Virus record (IMG/VR): IMGVR_UViG_3300030060_003087
Location: 1-44,307 of that record
Length of the DNA: 44,307 nucleotides
Source: a virus
Direction: 5' to 3' (one strand)
Positions 6,856-17,600 of the stretch are shown here, one piece after another; position 1 is the first letter of the stretch, and each line of letters starts with the position of its first letter. The notes under the pieces are model-generated. The model was not told where the DNA came from and made no database searches. It saw nothing but the letters and a program-made list of their open reading frames with translations. Both the position numbers and the translations under genes were made by a program.

Positions 6856-9233
6856 GACAAGAACACTCTATACATTTTCCATCACAAGCTGTTAGCGATT
6901 TAGAAAAGCTAAGTGAAGATTATGGTTTAAAAGTAGCAAGAGCTATAAGACACGAGTGGTTTTCAGGAACTACATCAAAATATAATAGTCATAAAAACAA
7001 CTTTCATACACTAAGATTATATGCTAGAGGTGAACAACCTATACAAAAATACAAAAACGAATTATCTATAAATGGTGATTTGTCTTATTTAAACTTAGAC
7101 TGGAAGCCAGTACCTATTATACCTAAGTTTGTTGATATCGTTGTTAACGGTATGGCTCAAAGAAACTATGAGATAAATTGTTTTTCACAAGATGCTTACG
7201 GCGTTAGTAAACGTACTGAGTACATGGAATCTATGCTTAGAGATATTAGAGCTAAGAAGTTTGATCAAATAGCTATGCAACAATTTGATATTGATCTTAC
7301 AGAAAATGAACCAGATAAATTACCTGATACAGAAGAAGAACTAGCTTTACATATGCAGCTTAATTACAAGCAGGCTGTTGAAATGGCTGAAGAGCAGGCT
7401 CTAAATGTATTAATGGAAAACAGTGATTATGATTTAATTAGACGAAGAGTTTTATACGATTTAACTGTATTAGGTATTGGTGCAACTAAAACAACATTTG
7501 ATTTTAGCAGTGGAGCTAAAGCAGAGTATGTTGATCCAGCTGACTTAGTGTATTCTCACACAGAGTCACCTTATTTTGATGACGTATATTATATTGGTGA
7601 AATAAAAGAATTACCAATAAATGAATTAGTCAAACAATTTCCTAGTTTATCTGAAGAAGAAATAAAAGAATTATCAGATAAATATGCTTATCCTTTAGAT
7701 TACGTAACAAATAGAGATAAAAATAAAGTTCAAGTTTTATATTTTAATTATAAGACACATATGAATGATGTTTATAAACTAAAGAAGTTAGCTACTGGTG
7801 CTGATAAAGTCATAAAAAAAGATGATACATTTAATCCACCTAAAGATAAAGAGGGTGAGTTCAGTAAACTAGAAAGAGTTATAGAAGTTTTATATGAAGG
7901 TGTATATGTCATTGGTGCTGATAAACTATTAACTTGGAAGATGTGTGATAACATGATGCGTACAGACTCTGATTTTTCTAATGTAAAAATGAATTATCAA
8001 ATTGTAGCACCTAGAATATATGAGGGAAGAATAGAAAGTTTAGTTGGTAGAATAACTAGTTTTGCTGATATGATACAGCTAACACATTTAAAGTTACAAC
8101 AAGTAATGGCACGTATGGTTCCTGATGGTGTTTATTTAGATGTTGACGGTTTAGCTGAAGTTGATTTAGGTAATGGAACAAACTATAATCCACAAGAGGC
8201 TTTAAATATGTTCTTTCAAACTGGTAGTGTTGTTGGTAGAAGTTTTACTTCTGAAGGCGACATGAATCCTGGTAAAGTACCAATACAGCAAATAAACAAC
8301 GGTGTTAATAGTGGTAAACTACAAAGTCTAATTACTACTTATAACTACTATTTACAAATGATTAGAGATGTGACTGGATTAAATGAGGCTAGAGATGCTA
8401 GCACGCCAGATCGTAACGCTCTAGTTGGTGTACAAAAAATAGCAGCAGCAAATTCTAATACAGCGACAAGACATATACTACAGTCAATGTTGTATATAAC
8501 TGCTGAAGTAGCAGAGTGCTTGTCTTTACGTATAGCTGATATAATTGAATACTCACCAACAAAAGATGCTTTCATAAGAGCTTTAGGTGCACACAATGTT
8601 GCTACATTAGATGAAATGTCAGAGTTACATTTATATGACTTTGGTATATTTATAGAGTTGTTACCTGATGAAGAAGAAAAACAATTACTAGAAAATAATA
8701 TTCAAGCAGCGCTAGCTCAACAGTCTATAGATTTAGACGATGCGATTGATTTAAGAAACGTTAGAAATATAAAACTGGCTAATCAATTGTTAAAAGTTAA
8801 AAGAAAGAAAAAACAAGAAAGAGATCAGGCGATGCAACAGCAGAATATTCAAGCTCAGTCTCAAGCAAATCAGCAAGCACAGCAAGCTGCAGCACAAGCG
8901 GAAGTACAAAAGAACCAAGCTAAAACACAAGCTGACGCTCAACTAGAGAGTACTAAAAACGAATTAAAAATAAAATACTTACAGCAAGAAGCTGAAGTTA
9001 AAAAAGATTTAATGCAGCTTGAGTTTGAATTAAACTCTAGATTACAAAGTATAAAACAAGGTGCTAGTTCTCAGCTTGAAGCACGAAGAGAAGATAGAAG
9101 AGATCAAAGAGTTAACATGCAAGCTGATAGACAAAAAGAAATGATTGCTCAAAGAAGTGGGGGTGAACCACTTAAAAAGTTTGAGTCATCAGGTAATGAT
9201 ATAATTACAGGGGACGCAGGCTTAGATCTGTAG
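6852..9233 (+). CDS. Portal protein
   Basis: A 793-residue protein in the classical place after the terminase. The N-terminal half has the portal-type pattern of a helical wing and clip: RLYARGEQPIQKYKNEL, LDWKPVPIIPKFVDIVVNGM (residues about 76-95) and VEMAEEQALNVLMENSDYDLIRR. The core continues through TSFADMIQLTHLKLQQVMARMVPDG and RDVTGLNEARDASTPDRNALVG, which correspond to the tunnel-lining region. The C-terminal 140 residues are Gln/Ala-rich and coiled-coil-like (QAQSQANQQAQQAAAQAE), which in portals forms the barrel. Twelve copies form the DNA entry ring, to which terminase and then the neck bind. The length is long for T7-type portals (about 535 residues) but normal for larger podoviruses. 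Confidence 0.82.
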   Translation: MRQEHSIHFPSQAVSDLEKLSEDYGLKVARAIRHEWFSGTTSKYNSHKNNFHTLRLYARGEQPIQKYKNELSINGDLSYLNLDWKPVPIIPKFVDIVVNGMAQRNYEINCFSQDAYGVSKRTEYMESMLRDIRAKKFDQIAMQQFDIDLTENEPDKLPDTEEELALHMQLNYKQAVEMAEEQALNVLMENSDYDLIRRRVLYDLTVLGIGATKTTFDFSSGAKAEYVDPADLVYSHTESPYFDDVYYIGEIKELPINELVKQFPSLSEEEIKELSDKYAYPLDYVTNRDKNKVQVLYFNYKTHMNDVYKLKKLATGADKVIKKDDTFNPPKDKEGEFSKLERVIEVLYEGVYVIGADKLLTWKMCDNMMRTDSDFSNVKMNYQIVAPRIYEGRIESLVGRITSFADMIQLTHLKLQQVMARMVPDGVYLDVDGLAEVDLGNGTNYNPQEALNMFFQTGSVVGRSFTSEGDMNPGKVPIQQINNGVNSGKLQSLITTYNYYLQMIRDVTGLNEARDASTPDRNALVGVQKIAAANSNTATRHILQSMLYITAEVAECLSLRIADIIEYSPTKDAFIRALGAHNVATLDEMSELHLYDFGIFIELLPDEEEKQLLENNIQAALAQQSIDLDDAIDLRNVRNIKLANQLLKVKRKKKQERDQAMQQQNIQAQSQANQQAQQAAAQAEVQKNQAKTQADAQLESTKNELKIKYLQQEAEVKKDLMQLEFELNSRLQSIKQGASSQLEARREDRRDQRVNMQADRQKEMIAQRSGGEPLKKFESSGNDIITGDAGLDL

Positions 9234-9265
9234 TCTTTATTTTTAATATTTTATAAAATTTTATT

Positions 9266-10411
9266 ATGGCAGAAGAAAACAAAGAGGTTATTGAAGAAAT
9301 AACTGAAGAACAAAATGAACAACCTTTAGAAGAGGCGGTAGAAGAAGTTATTGATGAAACTAAGTTTGATAGTGCTGATGACCCAGATGTTATCAAAGTA
9401 AACTTAGACGCTCCACCACCTGAACCAAAAGAAGAAGTTGTTGAAGAACAAAAAGAAAACGTAGAAGAACCTACTGAACAACCAGTAATGGAAGAGATTA
9501 CTGAAGAAACAGTAGAGGAAGTACAAGAAGCAGTTGAAGAAGCAGTTGAAGAAGCTATTGCAACTGGAAAACCACTACCAGAGAATATACAAAAACTAGT
9601 AGATTTTATGGACGAAACAGGTGGTGACTTAGAAGACTACGTAAACCTAAACAGAGATGTTACTAAAATGGACGACTCTGATGTGTTAGATGAATACTAT
9701 CGATCTACTAAACCTCATTTAACAGCTGAAGAAAGAAACTTCTTAATGGAAGATACTTTCAGTTATGATGATGAGTTAGATGATGATAGAACTAAACGTA
9801 AAAAGAAAATAGCCCTCAAAGAGCAAGTTGCCGAGGCTAGAGCCCACTTAGACAGGCAAAAGTCTAAATACTATGATGAAATTAAAGCTGGGTCAAAGTT
9901 GACCAAAGAACAACAAGAAGCTATTGATTTTTATCATAAATACAGTGAAGATCAAAAAGGTCAGAAAAAGTTATCTCAAAAAAGCAAGAGAACATTTTTA
10001 AATAAGACTGATAGTTTCTTTGGACAGAATTTCAAAGGTTTTGAATATAATGTTGGAGATAAAAAATATCGGTTTAATGTTAAAGATGTCGATAAAGTAA
10101 AGACAACTCAAAGTGATATCAATAATTTCCTCGACAAGTTTGTTGGTGAAGATAAATCAACTATTGAAGATGCTGCAGGTTATCATAAATCTTTATACAC
10201 GGCTATGAACGCAGATGCTATTGCCAAGCACTTTTATGAGCAAGGTAAAGCAGATGCAATCAAAGGTCAAGTTGCTAGAGATAAAAACATTAACCTAGAA
10301 CCTAGAAAAACTCATGGCGAAACTAATGTTGGGGGTGTTAAGTATAAGGTGTTAGGTGAATCTTCTTCTGAAATTAAAAATAGATCTTTTAAAATTAGAA
10401 AGAAAAATTAA
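9266..10411 (+). CDS. Putative scaffolding protein
   Basis: A 381-residue, very acidic protein between portal and capsid genes. Residues 1-110 are almost continuous Glu/Val/Pro repeats (EEVIDETK, EEPTEQPVMEEITEETVEE), likely disordered. From residue 130 the protein turns helical and Lys-rich (RKKKIALKEQVAEARAHLDRQKSKYY), and it ends basic (SFKIRKKN). Acidic, coiled-coil-rich proteins with a basic C-terminus in this gene position are scaffolds that guide capsid assembly and are removed before DNA filling. The basic tail would contact the acidic inner wall of the capsid protein. The assignment comes from position and composition. The ATG follows TTTTATT without a Shine-Dalgarno sequence. Confidence 0.65.
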   Translation: MAEENKEVIEEITEEQNEQPLEEAVEEVIDETKFDSADDPDVIKVNLDAPPPEPKEEVVEEQKENVEEPTEQPVMEEITEETVEEVQEAVEEAVEEAIATGKPLPENIQKLVDFMDETGGDLEDYVNLNRDVTKMDDSDVLDEYYRSTKPHLTAEERNFLMEDTFSYDDELDDDRTKRKKKIALKEQVAEARAHLDRQKSKYYDEIKAGSKLTKEQQEAIDFYHKYSEDQKGQKKLSQKSKRTFLNKTDSFFGQNFKGFEYNVGDKKYRFNVKDVDKVKTTQSDINNFLDKFVGEDKSTIEDAAGYHKSLYTAMNADAIAKHFYEQGKADAIKGQVARDKNINLEPRKTHGETNVGGVKYKVLGESSSEIKNRSFKIRKKN

Positions 10412-10429
10412 CTTAAAAAATTATAAATT

Positions 10430-11911
10430 ATGGCAATTTCAAATCCCGGTGGTGAATTGAATAGCGTACCTGCTCACATAAAGCAAACGCTATCTTCAAA
10501 CTACATCGATTTTACTGCGCAAGCCACAGCTGGTTGGGCGCAACAATACCTGCCTGACTTAATGGAAAAAGAAGCTGAAGTTTTCGGACCGAGAACTATA
10601 TCAGGTTTTTTATCTCAAGTTGGAGCAGAAGAGGCTATGACTTCTGATCAAGTCGTATGGTCTGAACAAGGTAGATTACACCTGTCTTATAAAGGTAAAA
10701 TGACAGATGCTACTTCATTTTTAGTACAACAAGATATTGACGGTGCTGATGTTGATGTAGCTGGTATATCTAACGGCCACTCTACAACTAGACATGGTAT
10801 TAGAATTAATGATACTGTTATTTTAGCTGATGCTAATGGTGTTACTAGATGTCTTGTCGTTAATGTATCAACGGATGACATCACAGTTGCTCCTTACGAT
10901 GGTTCTACTATTACTGCTTTAAACACTAATCAAACAACAACTTGTTTGGTTTACGGTTCTGAGTTTGGTAAAGGTAAAACATATGGTAATGCTACTGCTG
11001 GCGCTACTGATACTAGAGGTGCTAACGAACCAAGATTTAAATCTTTCACTAATAAACCAATTATTATGAAAGACTACTACGAAGTATCTGGATCAGACGC
11101 TTCTAGAATAGGTTGGGTAGAAGTTTCATCTGAACAAGGACAAGGTGGTTATCTTTGGTATTTAAAAGCTGAAGCTGACACAAGAGCTCGTTTCACTGAT
11201 TATATTGAAATGTCTATGCTTGAGTCTGAATCAGGTAATGTATCTGGAGCTGCTGATACTGAAATTAATGGTGCTGGTGAAGCGTTTGGTACTGAAGGTT
11301 TATTTTCAGCTATCGAAACTAGAGGTAATATTACCACTGGTGTTACTGGTGTTAATGCTGCTACTGATTTAGCTGAGTTTGATGCTATTTTAGCTGAATT
11401 TGATAGACAAGGTGCTATTGAAGAATACATGATGTTTGTAAATAGAGCTACTAGCTTAGCTATGGACGACATGCTTGCTTCAATGAATTCTTACGGAGCT
11501 GGAGGTACTTCTTACGGAGTATTTGACAACGACGAAGATATGGCTTTAAATTTAGGATTCTCAGGATTTAGAAGAGGTTCTTACGACTTTTACAAATCTG
11601 ACTTTAGATACTTAAATGACAAAGCTACAAGAGGAAGTATTAATGACGCTAATTCTGCTAATGCGATTAGAGGTGTTATGATTCCAGCAGGAGTTTCAAC
11701 TGTTTATGACCAACAAATGGGTAAAAACATGAAGAGACCATTTTTGCATGTTAGATATAGAGCTTCTGCAACTGATGACCGAAGAATGAAAACTTGGGTT
11801 ACTGGTTCTGTTGGAGCTGCTACATCAGCGCTTGATGCAATGCAGTTGCATTTCTTAACTGAAAGATGTTTGATCACTCAAGGTGCAAACAACTTTATGT
11901 TAATGAAGTAA
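10430..11911 (+). CDS. Major capsid protein
   Basis: A 493-residue protein, likely with the HK97 fold. It starts MAISNPGGELNSVPAHIKQTLSSNY; the N-arm passes through WAQQYLPDLMEKEAEVFGPRT, and the middle contains beta-rich and Gly-rich stretches (TVILADANGVTRCLVVNVSTDDITVAPYDG in outline) and a GYLWYLKAEADTRARFTDYIEM helix. The tail is ITQGANNFMLMK. The sequence is compositionally the cleanest in the window, with repeated GCT/GGT codons and a dedicated terminator straight after it, both typical of a highly expressed gene. Several hundred copies build the head. Placement after portal and scaffold supports the call. Confidence 0.8.
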   Translation: MAISNPGGELNSVPAHIKQTLSSNYIDFTAQATAGWAQQYLPDLMEKEAEVFGPRTISGFLSQVGAEEAMTSDQVVWSEQGRLHLSYKGKMTDATSFLVQQDIDGADVDVAGISNGHSTTRHGIRINDTVILADANGVTRCLVVNVSTDDITVAPYDGSTITALNTNQTTTCLVYGSEFGKGKTYGNATAGATDTRGANEPRFKSFTNKPIIMKDYYEVSGSDASRIGWVEVSSEQGQGGYLWYLKAEADTRARFTDYIEMSMLESESGNVSGAADTEINGAGEAFGTEGLFSAIETRGNITTGVTGVNAATDLAEFDAILAEFDRQGAIEEYMMFVNRATSLAMDDMLASMNSYGAGGTSYGVFDNDEDMALNLGFSGFRRGSYDFYKSDFRYLNDKATRGSINDANSANAIRGVMIPAGVSTVYDQQMGKNMKRPFLHVRYRASATDDRRMKTWVTGSVGAATSALDAMQLHFLTERCLITQGANNFMLMK

Positions 11912-11923
11912 TACTATTTATTT

Positions 11924-11957
11924 ATAAGGGCGGTCTAGTATCGCCCTTATATTTTTT
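11924..11957 (+). terminator. Rho-independent terminator after the capsid gene
   Basis: Perfect 9-bp stem ATAAGGGCG (11924-11932) / CGCCCTTAT (11942-11950) with a 9-base loop, followed by ATTTTTTATT. It stands 13 bases after the capsid stop codon. It should end or attenuate capsid transcripts, while readthrough would feed the next gene. Confidence 0.88.
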
Positions 11958-11981
11958 ATTAATTATATTATATATTATATT

Positions 11982-12830
11982 ATGGCAAAGAAAAAGAAAC
12001 AAACTATAGAAGAACCTATAGTTGAAGAAACAATTGTTGTTGAAGAACAGCCGGTTGCAGAAGAGCAACCTAAGGTTAAAGCTCCTAAAATAAAAGCTAA
12101 ACCAAAAAATACTTGGGAAATTAAAGATAGAGTTTACTATTTAAAAGGTAAAAAAAAGCCTATAACATACTCTATAAGAAGTTCTAATTTATTTTGGTTC
12201 GATGAAGAAAAAGGTTATGAAAGAGAAATAAAATACTGTCAAAACCAAAGAACAGTTTTTGTTGACGAAATGAAAGGTGACCAAAGACTAGAACATATTA
12301 CTTTTAGAGATGGAAATTTATTTGTTTCAAAAGAACAAACAACATTACAAAAATTTTTATCTTTATATCACCCTCATAACGGTAAATTGTTTTATGAATA
12401 TAAACCAGTTGAGGTTGCTGAAAATCAAATTGATAGATTAGAGCTAGAAGCAGACGCTATATTATTGGCTAGACAAATAGATATTGATTTAGCAGAAGCT
12501 ATCATGAGAGTAGAGAAAGGATCTGAAGTATCTAAGATGAGTTCTAAAGAGTTAAAAAGAGATTTACTATTATTCGCTAGAAACAATCCAGATCTATTCT
12601 TAGAGTTAGCTAATGATGATAATGTTCAACTTAGAAACTTTGGTATTAAAGCTGTTGAAGAAGGTATTTTAAGCCTATCAAGTGATCAACGATATTTTAT
12701 ATGGGGATCAACAAATAGAAAACTAATGACAGTTCCTTTTGATGAACATCCATATACAGCTTTAGCTCATTGGTTTAAAACTGATGAAGGTATGGAAATA
12801 TACACTCAAATAGAAAAAAGATTTAATTAA
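11982..12830 (+). CDS. Head-associated protein of unknown function
   Basis: A 282-residue protein. Residues 1-42 are a low-complexity Lys/Glu/Val/Pro stretch (MAKKKKQTIEEPIVEET). The rest is folded: KDRVYYLKGKKKPITYSIRSSNLFWFDEE, then REIKYCQNQRTVFVDEMKGDQRLEHITFRDGNLFVSKEQTTLQKFLSLYHP, and a helical C-terminus (SSKELKRDLLLFARNNPDLFLELAN). I recall similar proteins next to capsid genes in marine phages, but know no function. It stands alone between two terminators, so its level is set by readthrough from the capsid gene or by an unrecognised promoter in the 70 bases upstream. A head-completion or minor capsid role is inference. Confidence 0.55.
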   Translation: MAKKKKQTIEEPIVEETIVVEEQPVAEEQPKVKAPKIKAKPKNTWEIKDRVYYLKGKKKPITYSIRSSNLFWFDEEKGYEREIKYCQNQRTVFVDEMKGDQRLEHITFRDGNLFVSKEQTTLQKFLSLYHPHNGKLFYEYKPVEVAENQIDRLELEADAILLARQIDIDLAEAIMRVEKGSEVSKMSSKELKRDLLLFARNNPDLFLELANDDNVQLRNFGIKAVEEGILSLSSDQRYFIWGSTNRKLMTVPFDEHPYTALAHWFKTDEGMEIYTQIEKRFN

Positions 12831-12848
12831 TATCTTTTAACTAATATT

Positions 12849-12878
12849 AATAGCCACTCATTACGGGTGGCTATTTTT
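12849..12878 (+). terminator. Rho-independent terminator closing the head block
   Basis: Stem AATAGCCAC (12849-12857) and GTGGCTATT (12867-12875) with the 9-base loop TCATTACGG, then a T-run. It lies 18 bases after the preceding stop and directly before the candidate promoter at 12906, so it divides the head and tail transcription units. Confidence 0.87.
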
Positions 12879-12905
12879 ATTTAGGGGCTAACCTTCCACT
12901 TTATT

Positions 12906-12925
12906 ATGTAACTATAATATAGTAA
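12906..12925 (+). promoter_or_regulatory. Candidate phage promoter/operator, copy 1
   Basis: The 20-mer ATGTAACTATAATATAGTAA is repeated exactly at 23171-23190. It contains the inverted repeat ACTATA-A-TATAGT. It sits between a terminator and the first gene of the connector block, 23 bases before its ATG. Exact repetition at the heads of two gene blocks suggests a promoter or regulator site; the recognising polymerase or factor is unknown. Confidence 0.6.
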
Positions 12926-12948
12926 AATATATTTATAAGAAAAATAAA

Positions 12949-13743
12949 ATGGTTAATATAAATAGTGTATATCAAAAGGTTTTAGCTATAGCTAATAAAG
13001 AACAAAGGGGTTATATAACTCCTCAGGAATTTAATTTGTTTGCTAGTAGAGCGCAGATGGAAATATATAATAATTATTTTCATAGTATCAAAATGGCTGA
13101 GCAGAAACCTAAAAATCAAATGCTTTATGCAGATGAAATAGAAATGATAGAAGAAAAACTACAACCTTTTCTCGAAGATAAAACTATAAATGTTTCACCA
13201 GACAATAACACAACTATAACAGCTGATCCATCGGTGTCAAGTCCTCTAGATTTATCAAGTTTAAATTATACTATACATAAGTTAACAAGAGTAACAAGAG
13301 GCAATGGAACCGTTGTTGTACCGATAAATAAAAGTCAAATACATCATACTGAAGGTAATCCGCTTACTAAAGCAACATTAACTAGATCTGTTTATGTTAG
13401 ACAAAATATGAATAGTGGAACTAATTTAAATATAATTCCAGCTGTAACTTCGTCAACCGTCAATGTTGATACAAATAGTAGTGGTTCTAATGACTCTGAG
13501 TCTTTTGTAGTAAGTTTCTATAAAAGACCAGCTATTCCAAACTGGACATATGTTGTTGTTAATAATAAAGCTCTTTATAATTCTACTGCTGGTGACTTAC
13601 AAGATTTTGAGTTACATATGAGTGAAGAAGAAAACTTAGTTTCAAGAATACTAATGTCAGCTGGAGTAACTTTAAAACAACAGGATATTTATCAAGCTGG
13701 TGCAACAAGTATTCAATTAGAAAAACAACAACAAAATAGTTAA
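12949..13743 (+). CDS. Head-tail connector / ring protein candidate
   Basis: A 264-residue protein. It starts with a helix (SVYQKVLAIANKEQRGYITPQEFNLFASRAQMEIYNNYF) that resembles connector and head-completion proteins encoded by marine podoviruses at this place. The middle is a beta-rich module of Asn/Thr-rich strands (NTTITADPSVSSPLDLSS; KLTRVTRGNGTVVVPINKSQIHHTEG), and the C-terminus is helical (SRILMSAGVTLKQQDIYQAGATSIQLEKQQQ). Such a protein sits between portal and tail hub. It follows the promoter-like repeat at 12906. The spacing to the next gene is 2 bases, so the two are probably made together. No enzyme motif was seen. Confidence 0.55.
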   Translation: MVNINSVYQKVLAIANKEQRGYITPQEFNLFASRAQMEIYNNYFHSIKMAEQKPKNQMLYADEIEMIEEKLQPFLEDKTINVSPDNNTTITADPSVSSPLDLSSLNYTIHKLTRVTRGNGTVVVPINKSQIHHTEGNPLTKATLTRSVYVRQNMNSGTNLNIIPAVTSSTVNVDTNSSGSNDSESFVVSFYKRPAIPNWTYVVVNNKALYNSTAGDLQDFELHMSEEENLVSRILMSAGVTLKQQDIYQAGATSIQLEKQQQNS

Positions 13744-13745
13744 TT

Positions 13746-14630
13746 ATGGGATTACTAGATGAAACAACTCAAGGAACTTATTATGATGCTTCTAATGCTG
13801 CTAATTTTGGTAATTATCAGTTTGTAACATTAGAAAATATTATACACGCTTTTATGTATATATATGTAGGTGAAAGCAAAATAATAAGTAAAGTTAGTAG
13901 AACAGATGTGCAGTTTCACGCTATGCGCGCAATACAAGAGTTGTCATATGACGTATTAAAATCTTTTAAATCACAGGAAATAGAAGTACCAAATACTTTA
14001 TCTATGATACTACCTCAAGACTATGTTAACTACATAAAGGTAGTTAGAGTTGGTAGTGATGGTTTAGAAAGAGTATTATATCCAGCTAGAAAAACATCAG
14101 ATCCATTTGCTATAACACAAGACGCAAATGGTGTTTATCAATTTACAGGTGGCGCTTTAACAGAGCAAACGCCTAGTAATACGTCTGAAAACTTTGAGAA
14201 CGTAACACCTGTTAACTATCAACTATACGATGTTAACTACTCTTCTGATATAGAAATATCTACAGAAGGTAGAAGATATGGGTTAGATCCACAATATTCT
14301 CAAATTAATGGTAGTTTTTTCATAGACCAATTAAGAGGTTTAATAAAGTTTGGTGCTGCATTAGCTGGTGAAACAATTACACTTCATTACGTTAGTGACG
14401 GTTTAGGCACTGACGCGGAAATGATTGTTCATAAATTTTGCGAAGAAGCTATATATAAGCATATAGCATATGGAGTGTTATCCACTAGATCTAATATACC
14501 GGAGTATATAGTTCAAAGATACAAAAAAGAAAGATTTGCTGAAACTAGAAAAGCAAAAATAAGATTATCAAATATTAAGATAGAAGAATTTACACAAGTA
14601 CTAAAAGGTATGGGTAAACAAATTAAGTAA
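13746..14630 (+). CDS. Tail tube / P22 gp4-like neck protein
   Basis: A 294-residue protein. Residues 28-80 (LENIIHAFMYIYVGESKIISKVSRTDVQFHAMRAIQELSYDVLKSFKSQEIEVP) and LPQDYVNYIKVVRVGSDG match, from memory, a family of podovirus neck proteins related to the P22 gp4 / T7 gp11 tail adaptor. The C-terminal part (FCEEAIYKHIAYGVLSTRSNIPEYIVQRYKKERFAETRKAKIRL) is a basic helix that ends the family. It would form the dodecameric ring joining portal to tail hub. The neighbours agree: connector before, very large tail-hub protein 2 bases after. The ATG follows AATAGTTAATT without a Shine-Dalgarno sequence. Confidence 0.65.
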   Translation: MGLLDETTQGTYYDASNAANFGNYQFVTLENIIHAFMYIYVGESKIISKVSRTDVQFHAMRAIQELSYDVLKSFKSQEIEVPNTLSMILPQDYVNYIKVVRVGSDGLERVLYPARKTSDPFAITQDANGVYQFTGGALTEQTPSNTSENFENVTPVNYQLYDVNYSSDIEISTEGRRYGLDPQYSQINGSFFIDQLRGLIKFGAALAGETITLHYVSDGLGTDAEMIVHKFCEEAIYKHIAYGVLSTRSNIPEYIVQRYKKERFAETRKAKIRLSNIKIEEFTQVLKGMGKQIK

Positions 14631-14632
14631 TT

Positions 14633-17600
14633 ATGCCGGAAATTAAACACAACTTTACAGCCGGTAAAATGAACAAAGATCTTGATGAAAGATTAGTTCG
14701 TAACGGTGAATATAGAGATGCATTAAACATACAAGTTAGAACTACTGAAGGTGATAGTGATGGTGTTGGTGACGCTGGTTCAGTGCAGAATATAAAAGGT
14801 AACACAAAAATAGCTGAAGCATATAGAACTGTAGGTTATAATAATAATGAAACTAAAATCATAGCTAGTGTAGCTGATGAAAAAAATGACTGTGCTTATT
14901 TTTTTGCTGCAGCACCTTTACCTCAACAACAAGCTGGAGCTAAAAAAGGTGCTCTAGAAAGTATTGAACCTAGCACGATAGCTGACTTAACTGGTGTACC
15001 ATCAAACTCAGATGTTAGATGGGTTGATAGTATAATCCAGGTAAACGCTGATGGTACCGACGCAGAAGTTGTTTTTGTAGATTATTATGCTAGAACTGGA
15101 CAAATTATAAACTATATCACACAAGAAAATTTTAATGCTTTAAATGGCTCTACAACACCTTTCAACTCAATAACATTCAACGCACCTATTGCTAGAATTG
15201 GTATGAGGCTTTTTATTCAAAGAACTCCTTCAGGCGGTGGTCTTACAACAAATTATTTATTCGATAGCAATGGAGCTGATGGTGTTGAAATTATAAATAT
15301 TAATGGAAACCAAGTTTTACTTGAGTTTGGACAATCTATTGATTTTAGTACTAGTGACTTTAATGAAACTGAAACTCAAAATATAGTTGTAAAACTAATT
15401 CACAAAGAAAGAGTTTTAGAGTTTGACCATGATAGTTTAATAAGTTCTTCTGTTAATGTTATTGATGATTTATTATTTTACACAGATAATAAAAGTGAAC
15501 CTAAAAAAATAAATATAACAAGATCTAAATTAGGTAGTATTCAAGATAATTACCTAACAGATCCTAAGCATACTAAACTTTTTGTTAAAAACGCGCAAGG
15601 TGAATTAGTTAACGTAACAGAAGTTGAAAACTATAATGACACTTCTTTGAGTGCATCTGTTGATGCTCATGGTGATGTAGAAAAAGAGCACGTTACGGTT
15701 ATAAGAAAGAAACCAACGTCACCACCAACGTTAGAAATGAGTCCATCAGATAGAGAAGGTCCTATAGAGTTTGATATACAATACCCTGAAACTATAACAA
15801 ATAATGACGGTGAAGATTATCTTCTTGGTGGTTTTATAAACTTAACAGAAAACTATGTTGATTTCAACGAAAGTGGTGGTGAGTCTTCAAGTGAAATGGA
15901 AATATTTCAACTTCAAGCTGGTGATGGTGTAGCAAGCGTAGGTTCTGAAAGAGTTGTTAAGTTTCCTTCTCAAGTAGATGTTAGGTTAAGCGATATATTA
16001 ATATTTGAAAGTGTTCAATATGGGTTTTCAAATCCAGTAATTGTGCAAGCTACCGTTGAAGAAACAGATATCGCAAATGCAGTATCTGGTCAGTTTAAGT
16101 GGCATAGAATAAGATGTACCGTTATTGATCCAATGTTAGAACAACTTAATCCAGACCAATGGACCGTAACAATACAGCAACCAGCAGCGTTGTTTGAAAC
16201 TAAATTTGGAAGATTTGCATATAGATATAAATACGAAGATAATGAATATTCAGCATTTTCGCCTTGGTCAGAATTAGCTTTTTTACCAGATAGTTTTTCC
16301 TACACACCAAGCACTGGTCACAATGAAGGTATGGGTAATAGTGTTAGAAGACTTAAGGTTAGAGATTTTATACCTAACAACTCTTATAGGCCAGATGACG
16401 TTAGGTCTATAGATATACTATGGAAAACAACAGACGATCAAAATGTTTATGTTGTTAAAACTATAACTAGAGAATTAGATGACGAGTGGGAAGATTTTGT
16501 AGACAACAACTCTATTGAATCTACAGGTTCTTTAAGCATAACTTCTGAAATGATTAATAGAACTCTACCAGCAAATCAACTACTAAGAACCTGGGATAAT
16601 GTTCCAAGATTTGCGCTAGCTCAAGAAGTTACAGCTAGTAGAATAGTATATGCTAACTATGTTCAAGGTTATGATATCGACACTGTTGTTGGTTTAAAAC
16701 AAACAATTATATCTGATCCAGTGGATTTTCCAAACCCACAAAGATCTGTTAAATCAATGAGATCTTACAAGTGGGGCATGGTATTTGGTGATGAGTATGG
16801 TAGAGAGACACCTGTACTAGCTAGTAGTTATAAAACATCTTCTGGTGAAACAATAACAGGTACAGCGTCTGTAGCCAAACAACTATCTGCATTTTCTAAT
16901 AAATTTGAATTACAGCAAAATTGGAACTCACAGCCTTTACCTTGGATGAATTATGTTAAGTATTATGTAAAAGAAACATCTAGTGAATACTACAATTTAA
17001 TTTTAGATAGATGGTACGATGCTGGTGATGGTAATATATGGTTAGCTTTTCCTTCTGTAGATAGAAATAAAGTTGATGAAGAAACCTACTTGATACTAAA
17101 AAATGAACATGGTAGTCAAGCCGCTGTTCTTGATAAAGCTAGATATAAAATACTAGCAATAGAAAATGAAGCTCCTGATTTTATAAAAACAGAAAGAAGA
17201 AAGTTTAATAGAATAGAAATAAATAGAGATAATATATACACAGCTTCAATTGCTAGTGAAATCACGGGTGTTCCTGATAAATTAATAAACAACTCTACTT
17301 TGCTAACTACGAATCAAGATATAAATACTATACATCGAAGTGATTTTAAAGGTAGAAAAAAAGTTAGAATAGTAGGTGTTTATACACCAGATGGTACTGA
17401 TGATCCTATTGAAGTTTTTAGTCCTTATAAGTCTGTTACACAAATAAAAAATCAAGACGACGGTGGTTGTGTTATATCTGAAAAATTTACAAATGAAGAA
17501 GCGAATATGTTTCTTAAAATATCTAGCGCACTAGCGAGCGCTGGATTAGAAGCTGAAATAAACGTAACAAATGTTGATGATAATGATGGGTCGGGTACTA

